The position numbers were made by a program, and so were the translations under genes. Below the pieces are notes generated by a model. It ran no database searches, had not been told where the DNA came from, and was given only the letters and a program-made list of their open reading frames with translations. From Hyphomicrobiales bacterium (GTDB lineage: Bacteria; Pseudomonadota; Alphaproteobacteria; Rhizobiales; Ancalomicrobiaceae), in NCBI GenBank assembly GCA_021286855.1, contig JAJTBO010000003.1:62001-126000 (forward strand): a DNA stretch of 64,000 bases, written 5' to 3'. This document shows, piece by piece, positions 1 to 9,449 of this stretch (positions within the stretch are counted from its first letter, which is position 1; every line of letters begins with the position of its first letter).

Positions 1-1192
1 TCTGAAGGCCGAGCATCTCGCGGTGTTCGACTGCGCCAACCCCTGCGGCCGCACCGGCAAGCGCTTCCTCTCGGTGGAGAGCCACATCCGCATGATGGCG
101 GCGGCGCAGCCCTTCATCTCGGGGGCGATCTCCAAGACCATCAACATGCCCAACGACGCCACCGTCGAGGACTGCAAGAACGCCTATCTGCTGTCCTGGC
201 GTCTGGCGCTGAAGGCGAACGCCCTCTACCGCGACGGCTCCAAGCTGTCGCAGCCGCTGAACTCCCAGCTCGTCTCCGATGACGAGGACGAGGCGGAAGA
301 GGCGATCGAGGCGATGCGGGCGAGCGAGCCGGCGGTGAGCCGCGCGGCCATCGCCGCCGAGCGGATCGTCGAACGCGTCGTCGAACGGGTGGTTCGCAAC
401 CGCGAGAAGATGCCGAACCGCCGCAAGGGCTACACCCAGAAGGCCAAGGTCGGCGGCCACACCATCTTCCTGCGCACCGGCGAATACGAGGACGGCCGCC
501 TCGGCGAGATCTTCCTCGACATGAACAAGGAAGGCTCGGCGCTGCGCGCCCTGATCAACAACTTCGCCATCTCGGTGTCGCTCGGCCTGCAGTACGGCGT
601 GCCGCTCGAGGAATATGTCGACGCCTTCACCTTCACCAAGTTCGAGCCGGCCGGCATCGTCCAGGGCAACGAGGCGATCAAGAACGCCTCCTCGATCCTC
701 GACTACGTCTTCCGCGAACTGGCGGTCTCCTATCTCGGCCGCCACGACCTCGCCCACGTCAAGCCGGACGACATCGCCTCCGCCGCCGCGGCCGCCAACG
801 CCGACGAGGCCGCCAAGCCCGACGTGCCGGTCTCCCGCGGTCTGGTGCGCGGCAAGCTGCCGGAACGGCTGAAGGTGGTCGAGGGCTCGGCTCCCCGCAC
901 GGCGAGCGAAGGCCGCCCGGCCGGCGCGGTGTCGCAGACCTCCGCCGCCGTCACGGCGCTCAACGCCGTCTTCGGCGCGACCGCGCTGAAACAGGACGCC
1001 AACGTCGAGGTCCGTCCGACGACCGCCGGGGCGGCCGAGGCCAAGCCCGCCACCGTCGCCGATCGGCGCGCCGAGGCGCGGATGAAGGGCTACGAGGGCG
1101 AGAGCTGCGGCGAATGCGGCAACTTCACCCTGGTGCGCAACGGCACCTGCCTGAAGTGCGACACCTGCGGCGCGACGAGCGGCTGCTCGTGA
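1..1192 (+). CDS. nrdJ: Adenosylcobalamin-dependent (class II) ribonucleotide reductase, C-terminal part
   Basis: Partial gene: the frame is open from base 2, so the N-terminal catalytic barrel lies upstream of the window. The enzyme reduces ribonucleotides to deoxyribonucleotides with B12 and needs no oxygen. About 397 residues are visible: the end of the reductase core, a charged linker, then the TSCPD-type domain ([11 protein letters not shown]... through [11 protein letters not shown]...[14 protein letters not shown]), an Ala-rich linker, and a Cys-rich tail with the pattern CGECG...CLKCDTCG...GCS that probably supplies the redox-active C-terminal thiols. It stands alone and is followed by a strong hairpin terminator. 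Family identity is clear; only the 5' end is missing. Confidence 0.95.
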   Translation, partial: LKAEHLAVFDCANPCGRTGKRFLSVESHIRMMAAAQPFISGAISKTINMPNDATVEDCKNAYLLSWRLALKANALYRDGSKLSQPLNSQLVSDDEDEAEEAIEAMRASEPAVSRAAIAAERIVERVVERVVRNREKMPNRRKGYTQKAKVGGHTIFLRTGEYEDGRLGEIFLDMNKEGSALRALINNFAISVSLGLQYGVPLEEYVDAFTFTKFEPAGIVQGNEAIKNASSILDYVFRELAVSYLGRHDLAHVKPDDIASAAAAANADEAAKPDVPVSRGLVRGKLPERLKVVEGSAPRTASEGRPAGAVSQTSAAVTALNAVFGATALKQDANVEVRPTTAGAAEAKPATVADRRAEARMKGYEGESCGECGNFTLVRNGTCLKCDTCGATSGCS

Positions 1193-1531
1193 GGCGTCCG
1201 GCCGCGACCGACCGATGACGACATCGCCCTCCCCGAGCCTCGCACGGGGAGGGCGATGTCGCAGACGGGCCTTTTTTTGGTCGAACGTCAGAATAAGTAA
1301 GAACCCTTATTGTAGGAAACCGGATCGACGCCAAATTGTTGTTTGATCATCACGAGACCGAGAGCGCTCGAGGTGAGACGAGGGTCCGGTTCCGAACCGC
1401 GAAGTCGAATTTCGGGACATCCTCCGAACCGTCGAACGAACGACGGACGAAGAAGCGAGTTCGGAATTCGGCGCCTCGACGATCGCCGCCGCTCGTCGCG
1501 CATCCGAAACGTCAGATCAGGGAAAACCGCC
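1193..1531. other. Intergenic region between nrdJ and BA14K-like gene
   Basis: No convincing gene. It holds the nrdJ terminator hairpin (1219-1261) and then a stretch distinctly richer in A/T than its surroundings (about 1270-1345), with a small inverted repeat of aataag (1292-1297) and cttatt (1306-1311). The AT-rich part is the likely promoter zone of the downstream secreted-protein gene, but I cannot assign clear -35 and -10 boxes. Confidence 0.5.
1219..1278 (+). terminator. Rho-independent terminator of nrdJ
   Basis: A perfect 16-bp inverted repeat (1219-1234 paired with 1246-1261) with an 11-nt loop begins 26 bases after the nrdJ stop. A run of seven T (1272-1278) follows, offset by 10 nt from the stem base. 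The offset makes it less than canonical, but the stem is the strongest near any gene end here. Confidence 0.75.
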
Positions 1532-1978
1532 ATGCGTCGCTCCGCTCGTATCACGTCGCTGGTTCTGGCCGCGATCCTCGGCCTGACTCCGGCGATCGCC
1601 TCGGCCGAAACGGCCATCAACATGGATCAGAACGACGTCTGGAGGCCGCCGCATCCCGGCGGCGCTCGCCCGGGTCCGGGGCCGAGGCCGGGCTACGTTC
1701 GGCCGGCGCCGCCGCCGGTCTATCACCGCGCCCCGCCGCCGGTCTATCACCGGGCCCCACCGCCGCATTGGCGCGACCGTGACGACGACGGCGGCGCCGT
1801 GGCCGCCGGCATCCTCGGTCTGGCGATCGGCGCGATCGCGGCCGGCGCGGCCTCGCGCGGCGCGGTCGTCTACGACGACGATCACGTCGAGCGCTGCCTC
1901 AGGCGCTATCGGTCCTACGATCCGTCGAGCGACACCTATCGCGGCAACGACGGCCGGCTGCACCGCTGCCGCCTGTGA
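1532..1978 (+). CDS. BA14K-like secreted protein
   Basis: 148-residue exported protein. Residues 1-25 form a typical Sec signal peptide ending in ASA-E. A Pro-rich segment (about 42-80) carries two tandem copies of PPPVYHRA, followed by an acidic patch, an Ala/Gly-rich hydrophobic stretch (about 88-108) that could be a membrane helix or glycine-zipper, and the C-terminal block CLRRYRSYDPSSDTYRGNDG...HRC typical of BA14K-like proteins (named from a Brucella immunogenic protein). The frame runs back to 1343, but ATG 1532 follows an AGGGA-type ribosome site and gives the clean signal peptide. A 12-bp hairpin follows the gene. Function unknown; an envelope role is inferred. Confidence 0.85.
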   Translation: MRRSARITSLVLAAILGLTPAIASAETAINMDQNDVWRPPHPGGARPGPGPRPGYVRPAPPPVYHRAPPPVYHRAPPPHWRDRDDDGGAVAAGILGLAIGAIAAGAASRGAVVYDDDHVERCLRRYRSYDPSSDTYRGNDGRLHRCRL

Positions 1979-2005
1979 CCGCAGAGCGGTTTCATGAGCT
2001 CTTTC

Positions 2006-2041
2006 CCGCGCCGGCTCCCGCTTCGTCGAGAGCCGGCGCGG
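2006..2041 (+). terminator. Hairpin terminator after BA14K-like gene
   Basis: A perfect 12-bp inverted repeat (2006-2017 with 2030-2041) with a 12-nt loop lies 28 bases after the stop. Only a short T-run follows (gtttcg), so termination may be partial. Confidence 0.55.
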
Positions 2042-2078
2042 CGCGTTTCGAAGAGGTCGGTTCGTCGCCGAGAAGTCG

Positions 2079-2106
2079 TTGACCGGTCGAAAGAATGAGC
2101 TATGGT
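2079..2106 (+). promoter_or_regulatory. Candidate sigma-70-type promoter of opgGH
   Basis: TTGACC (2079-2084), 16-nt spacer, TATGGT (2101-2106). This matches the vegetative consensus in 5/6 and 4/6 positions and would give a leader of roughly 120 nt before the glucan gene start at 2232. Single match read by eye. Confidence 0.45.
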
Positions 2107-2231
2107 CGGCCGACTTTCCGAGGCTCGGTCCGGTCGACGGCGGCTCGCCGCAGCGAGACGCCCGATCGCTCGTGGCTCCGGAGAGGCCCCCGCCGTAATT
2201 TCGGCCATGTTTCGGTCGACGGATCTCGCCC

Positions 2232-3770
2232 ATGGATCGCCGCGACTTCCTGACCTCGTCCCTCGCCTCGGCCGCCGCCTGGGCCTTCGCCGGCATCGTC
2301 GGCCCCGCTTCGGCCGCCGAAACGCCGCCGGCGTCGCCGCCTTCGACCGACCAGCCCTTCGGCTTCGCCATGCTGAAGGAGGAGGCCCGGCGATTGGCGC
2401 AGAAGCCGTGGGTCGAGCCGAGCGGCCGGGTGCCGGCTCGTTTCGCCGATCTCTCCTTCGACCAGTACCGCCAGATCCGCTGGAAGCGCGACCTCTACCT
2501 GTGGCGCGGCGAGAATCGCGGCTTCGCGCTGGAGCCGCTGCCGGCCGGTTCGGTCTACAAGCTCGCCGTCGACGTCTTTCTGGTCGAAAACGGCCTCGTC
2601 CTGCCGGTCTCCTTCGACCGCGAACGTTTCGACTGGGGGGCCAACGTCTCGCAGCCCGAGGACGGCGTCGTGCTGCCCTTCTCCGGCGTCAAGCTGCATC
2701 GCCCGGCGACCGCCGACAAATGGCCGGAGTTCGCCGTCTTCCAGGGCGCCAGCTACTTCAAGGCGACGACCCGCGACCTGCGCTACGGTCTGACCGCCCG
2801 CGGCCTCGCCATCGACACCGCTTCGCCCGATGGCGAGGAGTTCCCGACCTTCACCCGATTCTACGTGGAGAAGCCGGAGGAGAACGCCAACTCCATCCGC
2901 CTCTACGCGCTGCTCGAATCGAAGAGTCTGACCGGCGCCTATCGCGTCACTCTGCGCCAGGGCGAGGAGACCTCGACCGACGTCGAGCTGACGATCTACC
3001 CGCGCGTCGACCTCGGCCACATCGGCCTCGGCGCGCTCAATTCGATGTTCCTCTACGGTTCGATCGGCCGCACCCGGCAGGACGACATCCGCCCGTCGGT
3101 GCATCTCTCCGACGGGCTCGCGGTCAAGACCGGTTCGGGCGAACGCCTGTGGCGGCCGCTCGCCAATCCGACCACCCTGCAGATCTCCGCCTTCGGCGAC
3201 GAGAACCCGCTCGGCTTCGGCCTCGCCCAACGCGCCCGCGACTTCGCCGCCTATCAGGACCTCGAGCAGCATTGGGAGATGCGTCCCTCCGCCTGGGTCG
3301 AACCGATCGGCGACTGGGGCAAGGGCTCGGTGGTGCTGGTCGAGATCCCCTCCGACAGCCAGATCCACGAGAACATCGTCGCCTATTGGCGACCGGCGAC
3401 CAAGATTCCGGCCGGCCAGGAGTTCTCCGCCGCCTACCGCCTGCACTGGCAGGCGAGCGGCCTGACGCCGACCGACCTCGCCCATGTCGCGCAGAGCCGC
3501 GAAGGCCGGGGCGCGAGCGACGCGCGTCGTCGCTTCGCCATCGACTTCGTCGGGCAGATGCCGGCGACGGCGACCCTGCGCCCCGCCGTCTCGGCCTCCG
3601 CCGGCCGCATCTTCGCGCCGGTCGTCGCCGCCAATCCGGCGATCGGCGGCCATCGCATCACCTTCGAACTCGAGCCCGGCAACGCGCCCATGGTCGAGCT
3701 CCGCGTCCAACTGACCGACGACACCCGTCCGGTCACCGAGACGTGGCTCTACCGTTGGGTCGCCGCCTGA
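2232..3770 (+). CDS. opgG: Periplasmic glucan biosynthesis protein, OpgG/OpgD family
   Basis: 512 residues, the usual length for the MdoG/OpgD family, which shapes the beta-glucan backbone of osmoregulated periplasmic glucans. The N-terminus MDRRDFLTSSLASAAAWAF is a twin-arginine (Tat) signal, with likely cleavage after ASA at about residue 28; Tat export is typical of the OpgD branch, while location directly before the glucosyltransferase gene is typical of opgG. The family domain fills the rest (KEEARRLAQKPW, FDQYRQIRWKRDLYLW, SMFLYG, EHWEM-like QHWEM). The symbol is therefore a best guess between opgG and opgD. ATG 2232 is chosen because it gives the complete Tat motif. It forms an operon with opgH, 28 bases downstream. 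Confidence 0.92.
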   Translation: MDRRDFLTSSLASAAAWAFAGIVGPASAAETPPASPPSTDQPFGFAMLKEEARRLAQKPWVEPSGRVPARFADLSFDQYRQIRWKRDLYLWRGENRGFALEPLPAGSVYKLAVDVFLVENGLVLPVSFDRERFDWGANVSQPEDGVVLPFSGVKLHRPATADKWPEFAVFQGASYFKATTRDLRYGLTARGLAIDTASPDGEEFPTFTRFYVEKPEENANSIRLYALLESKSLTGAYRVTLRQGEETSTDVELTIYPRVDLGHIGLGALNSMFLYGSIGRTRQDDIRPSVHLSDGLAVKTGSGERLWRPLANPTTLQISAFGDENPLGFGLAQRARDFAAYQDLEQHWEMRPSAWVEPIGDWGKGSVVLVEIPSDSQIHENIVAYWRPATKIPAGQEFSAAYRLHWQASGLTPTDLAHVAQSREGRGASDARRRFAIDFVGQMPATATLRPAVSASAGRIFAPVVAANPAIGGHRITFELEPGNAPMVELRVQLTDDTRPVTETWLYRWVAA

Positions 3771-3798
3771 TCGTCCCTCGCGCCTCGGATCGCGTTCC

Positions 3799-6090
3799 TT
3801 GACCTTCGACCCGACCACGCTTCCCGCCGCCGACCGTCCGCCGGTTCCGCCGGAGGCGACCCTCGCCATGCCCGTGCAGAAGCTCGACCGCTGGGACGGG
3901 CCGCGCCCGACCACGGTCGACCGGCCGACCGGCTGGAAGACCGGCCTCGTCCGCGTCTTCGTCTTCGGCCTCGGCTTCCTGATCTCCGCCTATGGCGTGC
4001 GCGAGATGATCGGCGTCGTCTCGGCCGGCGGCATCGTCGGCCTGGAATGGCCGCTGATCCTGTTCTTCGGCCTGACCTTCTCGTGGATCGCGCTGTCGGC
4101 GGCCTCCGGCATCGCCGGCTTCGTCGCCGGCTTCTTCGAGCGCCGCCCGAAGGACCTCGACCGGCCGCTGACCACCACGACCGCGCTGGTCATGCCGGTC
4201 TACAACGAGAGCCCGGCCCGCACCATCGGCGCGCTCGAGGCGATGGCCGAGGAAATCATCGAACTCGGCGCGGGCGACCGGTTCGAGATCTTCGTCTGTT
4301 CCGACACCACCGATCAGACCGCCTGGGTCGAAGAGGAACTGGCGATCGACCGTCTGCGCCGCCGCCTCGGCGAGCGGATGGCGGTGTGGTATCGCCGCCG
4401 CCACAAGAACGTGGCGCGCAAGGCCGGCAACATCCAGGACTTCGTCACCCGTTGGGGCGGCCGCTACGAGCAGATGCTGATCCTCGACGCCGACAGTCTG
4501 ATGATGGGCTCGACCCTGATCACTCTGGCGCGGCTGATGGAGGACGATCCGAAGGCGGGCATCATCCAGACCCTGCCGGTGATCGTGAACCGCAACACGC
4601 TGTTCGCCCGCCTGCAGCAGTTCGCCGGCCGCATCTACGGACCGGTGATCGCCCGCGGCCTCGCCGCCTGGCACGGCCGCGACGGCAACTACTGGGGCCA
4701 CAACGCGATCATCCGCACCAAGGCCTTCGCCGAGGCCTGCGGCCTGCCGGATCTGCCCGGCCGCAAGCCCTTCGGCGGCCACGTGATGAGCCACGACTTC
4801 GTCGAGGCGGCGCTGATCCGACGCGGCGGCTGGGGCGTCTACATGGCGCCGTGGCTGGAGGGCTCCTACGAGGAGAGCCCGCCGTCGCTGCTCGACGTCG
4901 CCATGCGCGACCGTCGCTGGGCGCAGGGCAATCTGCAGCACATGGCGCTCTTGGGGACGAAGGGCCTCGTCTGGCCGTCGCGGGTGCATTTCGCCACCGG
5001 CATCATGAGCTATCTCGCCTCGCCGATCTGGCTGATGCTGCTGCTCGTCGGCCTCGCCCTCGCCCTGCAGGCGAAATTCATCCGGCCGGAGTATTTCTCC
5101 AAGGAATTCTCGCTCTATCCGGCTTGGCCGCGGTTCGACTCGGAACGCGCGCTGTCGCTGTTCGTCGTCACCATGGGCGTGCTGCTGCTGCCCAAGGTGC
5201 TCGGCGTGATCGAATCGCTGATCCGCGGCCGGGTCCGTCGGCGCTCCGGCGGCGGCGTCGCCATCCTGGTCGGCATGGTGCTGGAGACGCTGATCTCGGC
5301 GCTGGTCGCCCCGGTGATGATGCTCCTGCAGTCGCGCCACGTCACCGAGATCCTGCTCGGCCGCGATTCGGGGTGGAAGACGCAGCGCCGCGACGACGGC
5401 GGCATCCCGCTCGCCGAGGTGATCCGGCATCACTGGCAGCACGCCGGCATCGGCGTCGTCATGACGCTCGCGGCCTATGTGATCTCGCCGGCGATTCTCG
5501 CCTGGATGTCGCCGACGGTGATCGGCCTGATCCTCGCGGTGCCGCTGTCCTGGGCGTCGGGCTCGCTCGCCGCCGGTCTGGCGCTGAAGAAGATGCATCT
5601 GCTCCTCATCCCCGAGGAGACCGATCCGCCGACCATCCTCGGCCGCGCCCATGCGGCGCAGACGCTCGCCGAGAAGGAACTGCCCGAAGTCGAGGACGGC
5701 CTCACCTCGGTGGTCGAAAATCCGCACGCCCGCGCCGTCCACGCGCACATGCACCTGCCCGCGCCGCTGCGCGCCCGCGGCAAGCCGGAGCTCGAGCCGG
5801 TCTTGGCCGCCGCCAAGATCGCCGAGGCGACGAACTTCGGCGAGGTGCTCGCCTGGCTCGGTCCGAAGGAGCGCATGGCGGTGCTGTGCGAGCCGGAACT
5901 GGTGAAGTCGATCGACCGGCTGATCGTCAAACCCGAGCCGCCGCCGGATCTGGTGGCGCGCGAGGAACGGCGCGTCCAGCCCTATCCCGCGGAGGTTCCA
6001 CCGCAGGTCGGCGAGATCGCCCGCGACGACGACGGGGCCGAAGCGCCCCAGATCGATCGGACGCGCGAACCCGTCGTCCCGACGACCTGA
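3799..6090 (+). CDS. opgH: Glucans biosynthesis glucosyltransferase MdoH/OpgH
   Basis: 763-residue inner-membrane family 2 glucosyltransferase that polymerises UDP-glucose into the linear glucan backbone and passes it to the periplasm. Visible are early membrane helices (about 52-110), the GT2 domain (about 128-360) with LVMPVYNE, the DADS metal/nucleotide motif, HVMSHDF and the RRWAQGN form of the QxxRW motif, then several C-terminal helices (about 395-600) and a charged cytosolic tail. The longest frame starts at TTG 3799 without a visible ribosome site; ATG 3868 (residue 24) has GGAGG 11 bases upstream and is a credible alternative. The second gene of the opgGH operon. Confidence 0.95.
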   Translation: MTFDPTTLPAADRPPVPPEATLAMPVQKLDRWDGPRPTTVDRPTGWKTGLVRVFVFGLGFLISAYGVREMIGVVSAGGIVGLEWPLILFFGLTFSWIALSAASGIAGFVAGFFERRPKDLDRPLTTTTALVMPVYNESPARTIGALEAMAEEIIELGAGDRFEIFVCSDTTDQTAWVEEELAIDRLRRRLGERMAVWYRRRHKNVARKAGNIQDFVTRWGGRYEQMLILDADSLMMGSTLITLARLMEDDPKAGIIQTLPVIVNRNTLFARLQQFAGRIYGPVIARGLAAWHGRDGNYWGHNAIIRTKAFAEACGLPDLPGRKPFGGHVMSHDFVEAALIRRGGWGVYMAPWLEGSYEESPPSLLDVAMRDRRWAQGNLQHMALLGTKGLVWPSRVHFATGIMSYLASPIWLMLLLVGLALALQAKFIRPEYFSKEFSLYPAWPRFDSERALSLFVVTMGVLLLPKVLGVIESLIRGRVRRRSGGGVAILVGMVLETLISALVAPVMMLLQSRHVTEILLGRDSGWKTQRRDDGGIPLAEVIRHHWQHAGIGVVMTLAAYVISPAILAWMSPTVIGLILAVPLSWASGSLAAGLALKKMHLLLIPEETDPPTILGRAHAAQTLAEKELPEVEDGLTSVVENPHARAVHAHMHLPAPLRARGKPELEPVLAAAKIAEATNFGEVLAWLGPKERMAVLCEPELVKSIDRLIVKPEPPPDLVAREERRVQPYPAEVPPQVGEIARDDDGAEAPQIDRTREPVVPTT

Positions 6091-6127
6091 TCTCGGAAGA
6101 CCCGATCACCGACGCCCTGATCTCCGG

Positions 6128-6153
6128 CGACCGGCGAGCCCCCTCGCCGGTCG
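6128..6153 (+). terminator. Hairpin after opgH
   Basis: Nine-bp perfect inverted repeat (6128-6136 with 6145-6153), 8-nt loop, followed by ttcgattt. Probable terminator of opgGH. Confidence 0.45.
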
Positions 6154-6205
6154 TTCGATTTCGTGCGAGGTTCGGCGTCGTCGTCCCGCTCGTTCGGAGA
6201 TCGCC

Positions 6206-6688
6206 ATGACCATGCCTCGCGCCGCCCGCCTCGCCGCCGTCGTCCTTCTCGCCGCCGCGCCCGCGCCGAGCTTCGCCGCCGAACCGACGCCGAACTTTTC
6301 GGTCGTCGTGACGCTGTCGGCCGAAGCTCGAGCCGATCTGACCAGGCGCAAGGAACAGGTCACGGTCGCCGCCATGTATTCCGGCGAGCCGACCCGTGAG
6401 GCCACGAAGAAGAAGATCGACAACGAGATCGGCGAAGTCGACCTCGGCCACGAGGAGCTGACCCGCCCGATCCCCGGCGGCAAGGAGACCTTCGCCTTCG
6501 CCGGCAAGGCCTTCGACGCCAAGCGGGTGAAGTGGATCAAGCCCGGCGCCGCCTCGGTCCTGATCAACGTCTATTCGGCGCGCAAGGCGGCCGACGACAA
6601 TCTGCTCGACTGCGGCATCTTCCAGGACACGGTGACGCTGGCCAATTCCAAGCCGATCGAGATCGCCTGCAAACTGATCGGCGAGTGA
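6206..6688 (+). CDS. Secreted protein of unknown function
   Basis: 160 residues with a Sec signal peptide (about 1-24, ending SFA-AE). The mature part begins TPNFSVVVTLSAEARADLTRR and is rich in short beta-type segments; two cysteines near the C-terminus (DCGIFQ and EIACKL) could form a disulfide. ATG 6206 follows GGAGATCGCC; a second ATG two codons later is also possible. I do not recognise a family. It sits alone between opgH and a convergent small gene, so context gives no functional hint beyond an envelope or periplasmic location. Confidence 0.75.
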   Translation: MTMPRAARLAAVVLLAAAPAPSFAAEPTPNFSVVVTLSAEARADLTRRKEQVTVAAMYSGEPTREATKKKIDNEIGEVDLGHEELTRPIPGGKETFAFAGKAFDAKRVKWIKPGAASVLINVYSARKAADDNLLDCGIFQDTVTLANSKPIEIACKLIGE

Positions 6689-6724
6689 GGCGACGCGGGG
6701 CGCGCGCGGAAGACCGCCAGAGCG

Positions 6725-6922
6725 TCAGAGCCAGCGGCGCGACAGGAGGCCGACGTCGCGCGGGCGCTCCTGGCGGCCGAATTCGGTCGGGCGCGCGGCT
6801 TCGGCGCGGCGGTCGGGACGGCCGGAGCGGGTCTTGGGGCCGCCGCGTTCGACCTCTTCTTCGCGGTCGCGCAACTGGATCTGTTCGACGAGGAAGCGGA
6901 AACCGCCGGTGTCGTTGGCCAT
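6725..6922 (-). CDS. Small basic protein of unknown function
   Basis: 65 residues, strongly charged (MANDTGGFRFLVEQIQLRDR at the N-terminus, then Arg/Glu-rich and probably disordered). No signal peptide or membrane helix. The start is supported by an unusually good ribosome site, GGAGG six bases before the ATG. It is transcribed in the same direction as aspS, whose stop is 88 bases upstream, so it may share that transcript. Family not recognised. Confidence 0.6.
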   Translation of the reverse strand: MANDTGGFRFLVEQIQLRDREEEVERGGPKTRSGRPDRRAEAARPTEFGRQERPRDVGLLSRRWL

Positions 6923-7010
6923 GAAATCCTCCGGGCGAAGCCCAGTCTAGGCGGATCGAGACGGCGGGAAAAGGGCGGAGCGAGCGATCGGGCCCGCGCC
7001 GCCCGTCCGA

Positions 7011-8798
7011 TCAGTCCATCAGGCGGATGTGCAGCTCGCGCAGCTGCTTCGGCGTCGCGTGGGCGGGCGCGCCCATCAGCAGATCCTCGGCGCGCTGGTT
7101 CATCGGGAACAGCGTGATCTCGCGCAGGTTCTCCGCGCCGACCAGCAGCATGACGATGCGGTCGACGCCGAAGGCCATGCCGCCGTGCGGCGGCGCGCCA
7201 AACTGGAAGGCGCGGTACATGCCGCCGAACTTCTCTTCCACCACGTCCTTGGACATGCCGGCGATGCGGAAGGCCTCGACCATGGTCTCCGGCGAGTGGT
7301 TACGGATCGAACCGGAGGCGATCTCGTAGCCGTTGCAGACCATGTCGTACTGATACGCCTTGATGGTCAGCGGATCTTCGTTCTTCAGCGCCTCCATGCC
7401 GCCCTGCGGCATCGAGAAGGGGTTGTGGCAGAAGGCGACGGCCTTCTCTTCCTCGTCCCACTCGTAGAAGGGGAAGTCGACGATCCAGGCGAGCGCATAG
7501 GCGTTCTCGTCGAGGAGGCCGAGTTCCTTGCCGACGCGGGTGCGGGCGTCGCCGGCGAACTTGACGAACTTCTCCGGCCGACCGGCGACGAAGAAGCAGG
7601 CGTCGCCCGCCGCGAGGCCGAGCTGGGCGCGGATCGCCTCGGTGCGCTCCGGACCGATGTTCTTGGCGAGCGGGCCCGAGCCTTCGGTGACCTTGACGCC
7701 GCCTTCGTCGGCCTCACGCCAGAAGATGTAGCCGAGGCCGGGCTGGCCTTCCGACTGGGCCCAGCCGTTCATCCGGTCGCAGAAGGCGCGGCTACCGCCG
7801 GTCTTGGCGGGAACCGCCCAGACCTCGACCTTGGGGTCGGCGGCGATCATGCCGGCGAAGACCTTGAAGCCGGAGCCGGCGAAATGCTCGGTGACGGCCT
7901 GCATCTCGATCGGGTTGCGCAGGTCCGGCTTGTCGGTGCCGTACTTGCGCATGGCGACGTCGTAGGGGATGCGCGGCACCTCGGCGCGGACGGTCTTCTC
8001 ACCGGCGAACTTGGCGAAGGTGTCGAGAATGACCGGCTCCATCGTCGCGAAGAGATCGTCCTGGGTGACGAAGCTCATCTCGAGGTCGAGCTGATAGAAC
8101 TCGCCCGGCAGACGGTCGGCGCGCGGGTCCTCGTCGCGGAAGCACGGCGCGATCTGGAAATAGCGATCGAAGCCGGCGACCATCAAGAGCTGCTTGTACT
8201 GCTGCGGCGCCTGCGGCAGGGCGAAGAACTTGCCGGGATGGATGCGGGAGGGCACCAGGAAGTCGCGCGCGCCCTCGGGCGAGGAGGCCGTCAGGATCGG
8301 GGTCGAGAACTCGTTGAAGCCGATCTCGTTCATCTTGGAGCGCAGCGTCGAGATGATGCGGGTGCGCGTCATGATGTTCTTGTGCAGCGTCTCGCGGCGC
8401 AGGTCGAGGAAGCGGTACTTGAGGCGGATGTCCTCGGGATATTCGGGCTCGCCGAAGACCGGCAGCGGCAGCTCCTTGGCGACCGAGAGGACCTCGATCT
8501 CGCGGGCGAAGACCTCGATCTCGCCGGTCGGCAGGTTCGGGTTGACCGTCTCGGGTGTACGCTTCTTGACCTCGCCGTCGAGGCGGATCACCCACTCGCC
8601 GCGCACCGCTTCCGCCGTCTTGAAGGCCGGGCTGTCGGGATCGCAGACGACCTGGGTCATGCCGTAGTGGTCGCGCAGGTCGATGAACAGCAGGCCGCCG
8701 TGATCTCGCACGCGATGCACCCAGCCGGAGAGACGCGCGGTCGTCCCGGCGTCGGCGGCGGAGAGTTGGGCGCAGGTGTGGGAGCGGTAGCGATGCAT
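7011..8798 (-). CDS. aspS: Aspartyl-tRNA synthetase
   Basis: 595 residues, normal for the bacterial-type class II enzyme that charges tRNA-Asp. Domains in order: N-terminal OB-fold anticodon-binding domain (about 1-105), class II catalytic core, inserted GAD domain (about 290-400), and the rest of the core. Motif 2 is visible as [20 protein letters not shown] and motif 3 as [13 protein letters not shown]. Alphaproteobacteria usually lack AsnRS and use GatCAB, so this enzyme may be non-discriminating and also charge tRNA-Asn; that is known of the group, not visible here. Monocistronic, or linked to the small gene downstream. Confidence 0.97.
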   Translation of the reverse strand: MHRYRSHTCAQLSAADAGTTARLSGWVHRVRDHGGLLFIDLRDHYGMTQVVCDPDSPAFKTAEAVRGEWVIRLDGEVKKRTPETVNPNLPTGEIEVFAREIEVLSVAKELPLPVFGEPEYPEDIRLKYRFLDLRRETLHKNIMTRTRIISTLRSKMNEIGFNEFSTPILTASSPEGARDFLVPSRIHPGKFFALPQAPQQYKQLLMVAGFDRYFQIAPCFRDEDPRADRLPGEFYQLDLEMSFVTQDDLFATMEPVILDTFAKFAGEKTVRAEVPRIPYDVAMRKYGTDKPDLRNPIEMQAVTEHFAGSGFKVFAGMIAADPKVEVWAVPAKTGGSRAFCDRMNGWAQSEGQPGLGYIFWREADEGGVKVTEGSGPLAKNIGPERTEAIRAQLGLAAGDACFFVAGRPEKFVKFAGDARTRVGKELGLLDENAYALAWIVDFPFYEWDEEEKAVAFCHNPFSMPQGGMEALKNEDPLTIKAYQYDMVCNGYEIASGSIRNHSPETMVEAFRIAGMSKDVVEEKFGGMYRAFQFGAPPHGGMAFGVDRIVMLLVGAENLREITLFPMNQRAEDLLMGAPAHATPKQLRELHIRLMD

Positions 8799-9226
8799 GG
8801 CGGTTCTCGTCGACTGCGATGAGGAGGGCCCGACGCCGGAGCGGTCCAGGGATCGTCGGAGCCTCCGACGAATCCGAAACCGCGATCGAACCCGGCCGGA
8901 TCCGAAAGTGGCCGCACAGACGCATGGGGTGCGGGGCTTGTCAAGGCGAAGGGCGGCCTCCCCGCCCCGCGCGGCCGCAAATTCAGCCTCCGGAGGCGCG
9001 CCGCTCGCGACGCTCCCTCCTCGCGCCCGACTTCGAGGGATGTCGAGTCGATCCGTTATTGCGAATGATTTTCACTTGCGTAAACTCGTCTCACCGCGCG
9101 CAGGGAGACGCCGGCGATCGGCATGGGCCTTGCGAGAAGACCGGGGAAACACGCCGTGGCGCGGGCGACGTCGGATTTGCGACGTCCGCCGCGTGACCGA
9201 GGACCGCAGCGGATGGGAGCCGAAGC
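8799..9226. other. Divergent intergenic region aspS / bfd
   Basis: 428 bases without a convincing gene. The part nearest aspS is GC-rich; a lower-GC patch at about 9050-9090 carries a Fur/Irr-like operator (9060-9074) about 150 bases before bfd. Promoters for both divergent genes must lie here. I cannot place -35/-10 boxes with confidence. Confidence 0.5.
9060..9074. promoter_or_regulatory. Fur/Irr-like iron operator upstream of bfd
   Basis: TGCGAATGATTTTCA matches the 7-1-7 Fur pattern TGATAATNATTATCA at 12 of 15 positions, and its GAATNATT core also fits the Irr box of Rhizobiales. Location before an iron-mobilisation gene supports iron control. The regulator type cannot be settled from the site. 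Confidence 0.5.
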
Positions 9227-9439
9227 GTGATCGTCTGTTCCTGCAATGCCCTGAGCGATCGGACGATCGAAGCGCTGATCACGCGGACCGGCGCCTGTCC
9301 GCGCCGCGTCTCCGACGTCTTCGAAAGCTGCGCCTGTCGTCCGCAATGCGGGCGCTGCGCCCTGTCGATCCGTCGTCTTCTCGACGAACGGGCGGCGGCG
9401 ACGGCGGTCGATCCCGATTACGCGATCGCCGCCGAATGA
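9227..9439 (+). CDS. bfd: Bacterioferritin-associated ferredoxin
   Basis: 70 residues. It binds a [2Fe-2S] cluster and passes electrons to bacterioferritin to release stored iron. Cluster cysteines are visible as C4 and C6 (VCSCN) and a C-terminal CACRPQCGRC, of which C41 and C44 correspond to the second ligand pair. The start is GTG 9227, eight bases after GGGAG; no in-frame ATG gives the family N-terminus. It converges on bfr across a shared hairpin, and a Fur/Irr-like site lies upstream, consistent with induction when iron is scarce. Confidence 0.92.
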   Translation: MIVCSCNALSDRTIEALITRTGACPRRVSDVFESCACRPQCGRCALSIRRLLDERAAATAVDPDYAIAAE

Positions 9440-9449
9440 CGACGAAGAG

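Noticed and set aside
1292-1311. aataag...cttatt inverted repeat as an operator before the BA14K-like gene
   Set aside because: Only six-base arms in an AT-rich patch right after a terminator; too short to distinguish from chance.
2100-5754. Long minus-strand open frames (604 and 673 codons) opposite opgG and opgH
   Set aside because: Composition is Arg/Gly/Asp/Ala-rich without any family motif, and both lie antisense to well-recognised genes. They are artefacts of high GC in the third codon position.
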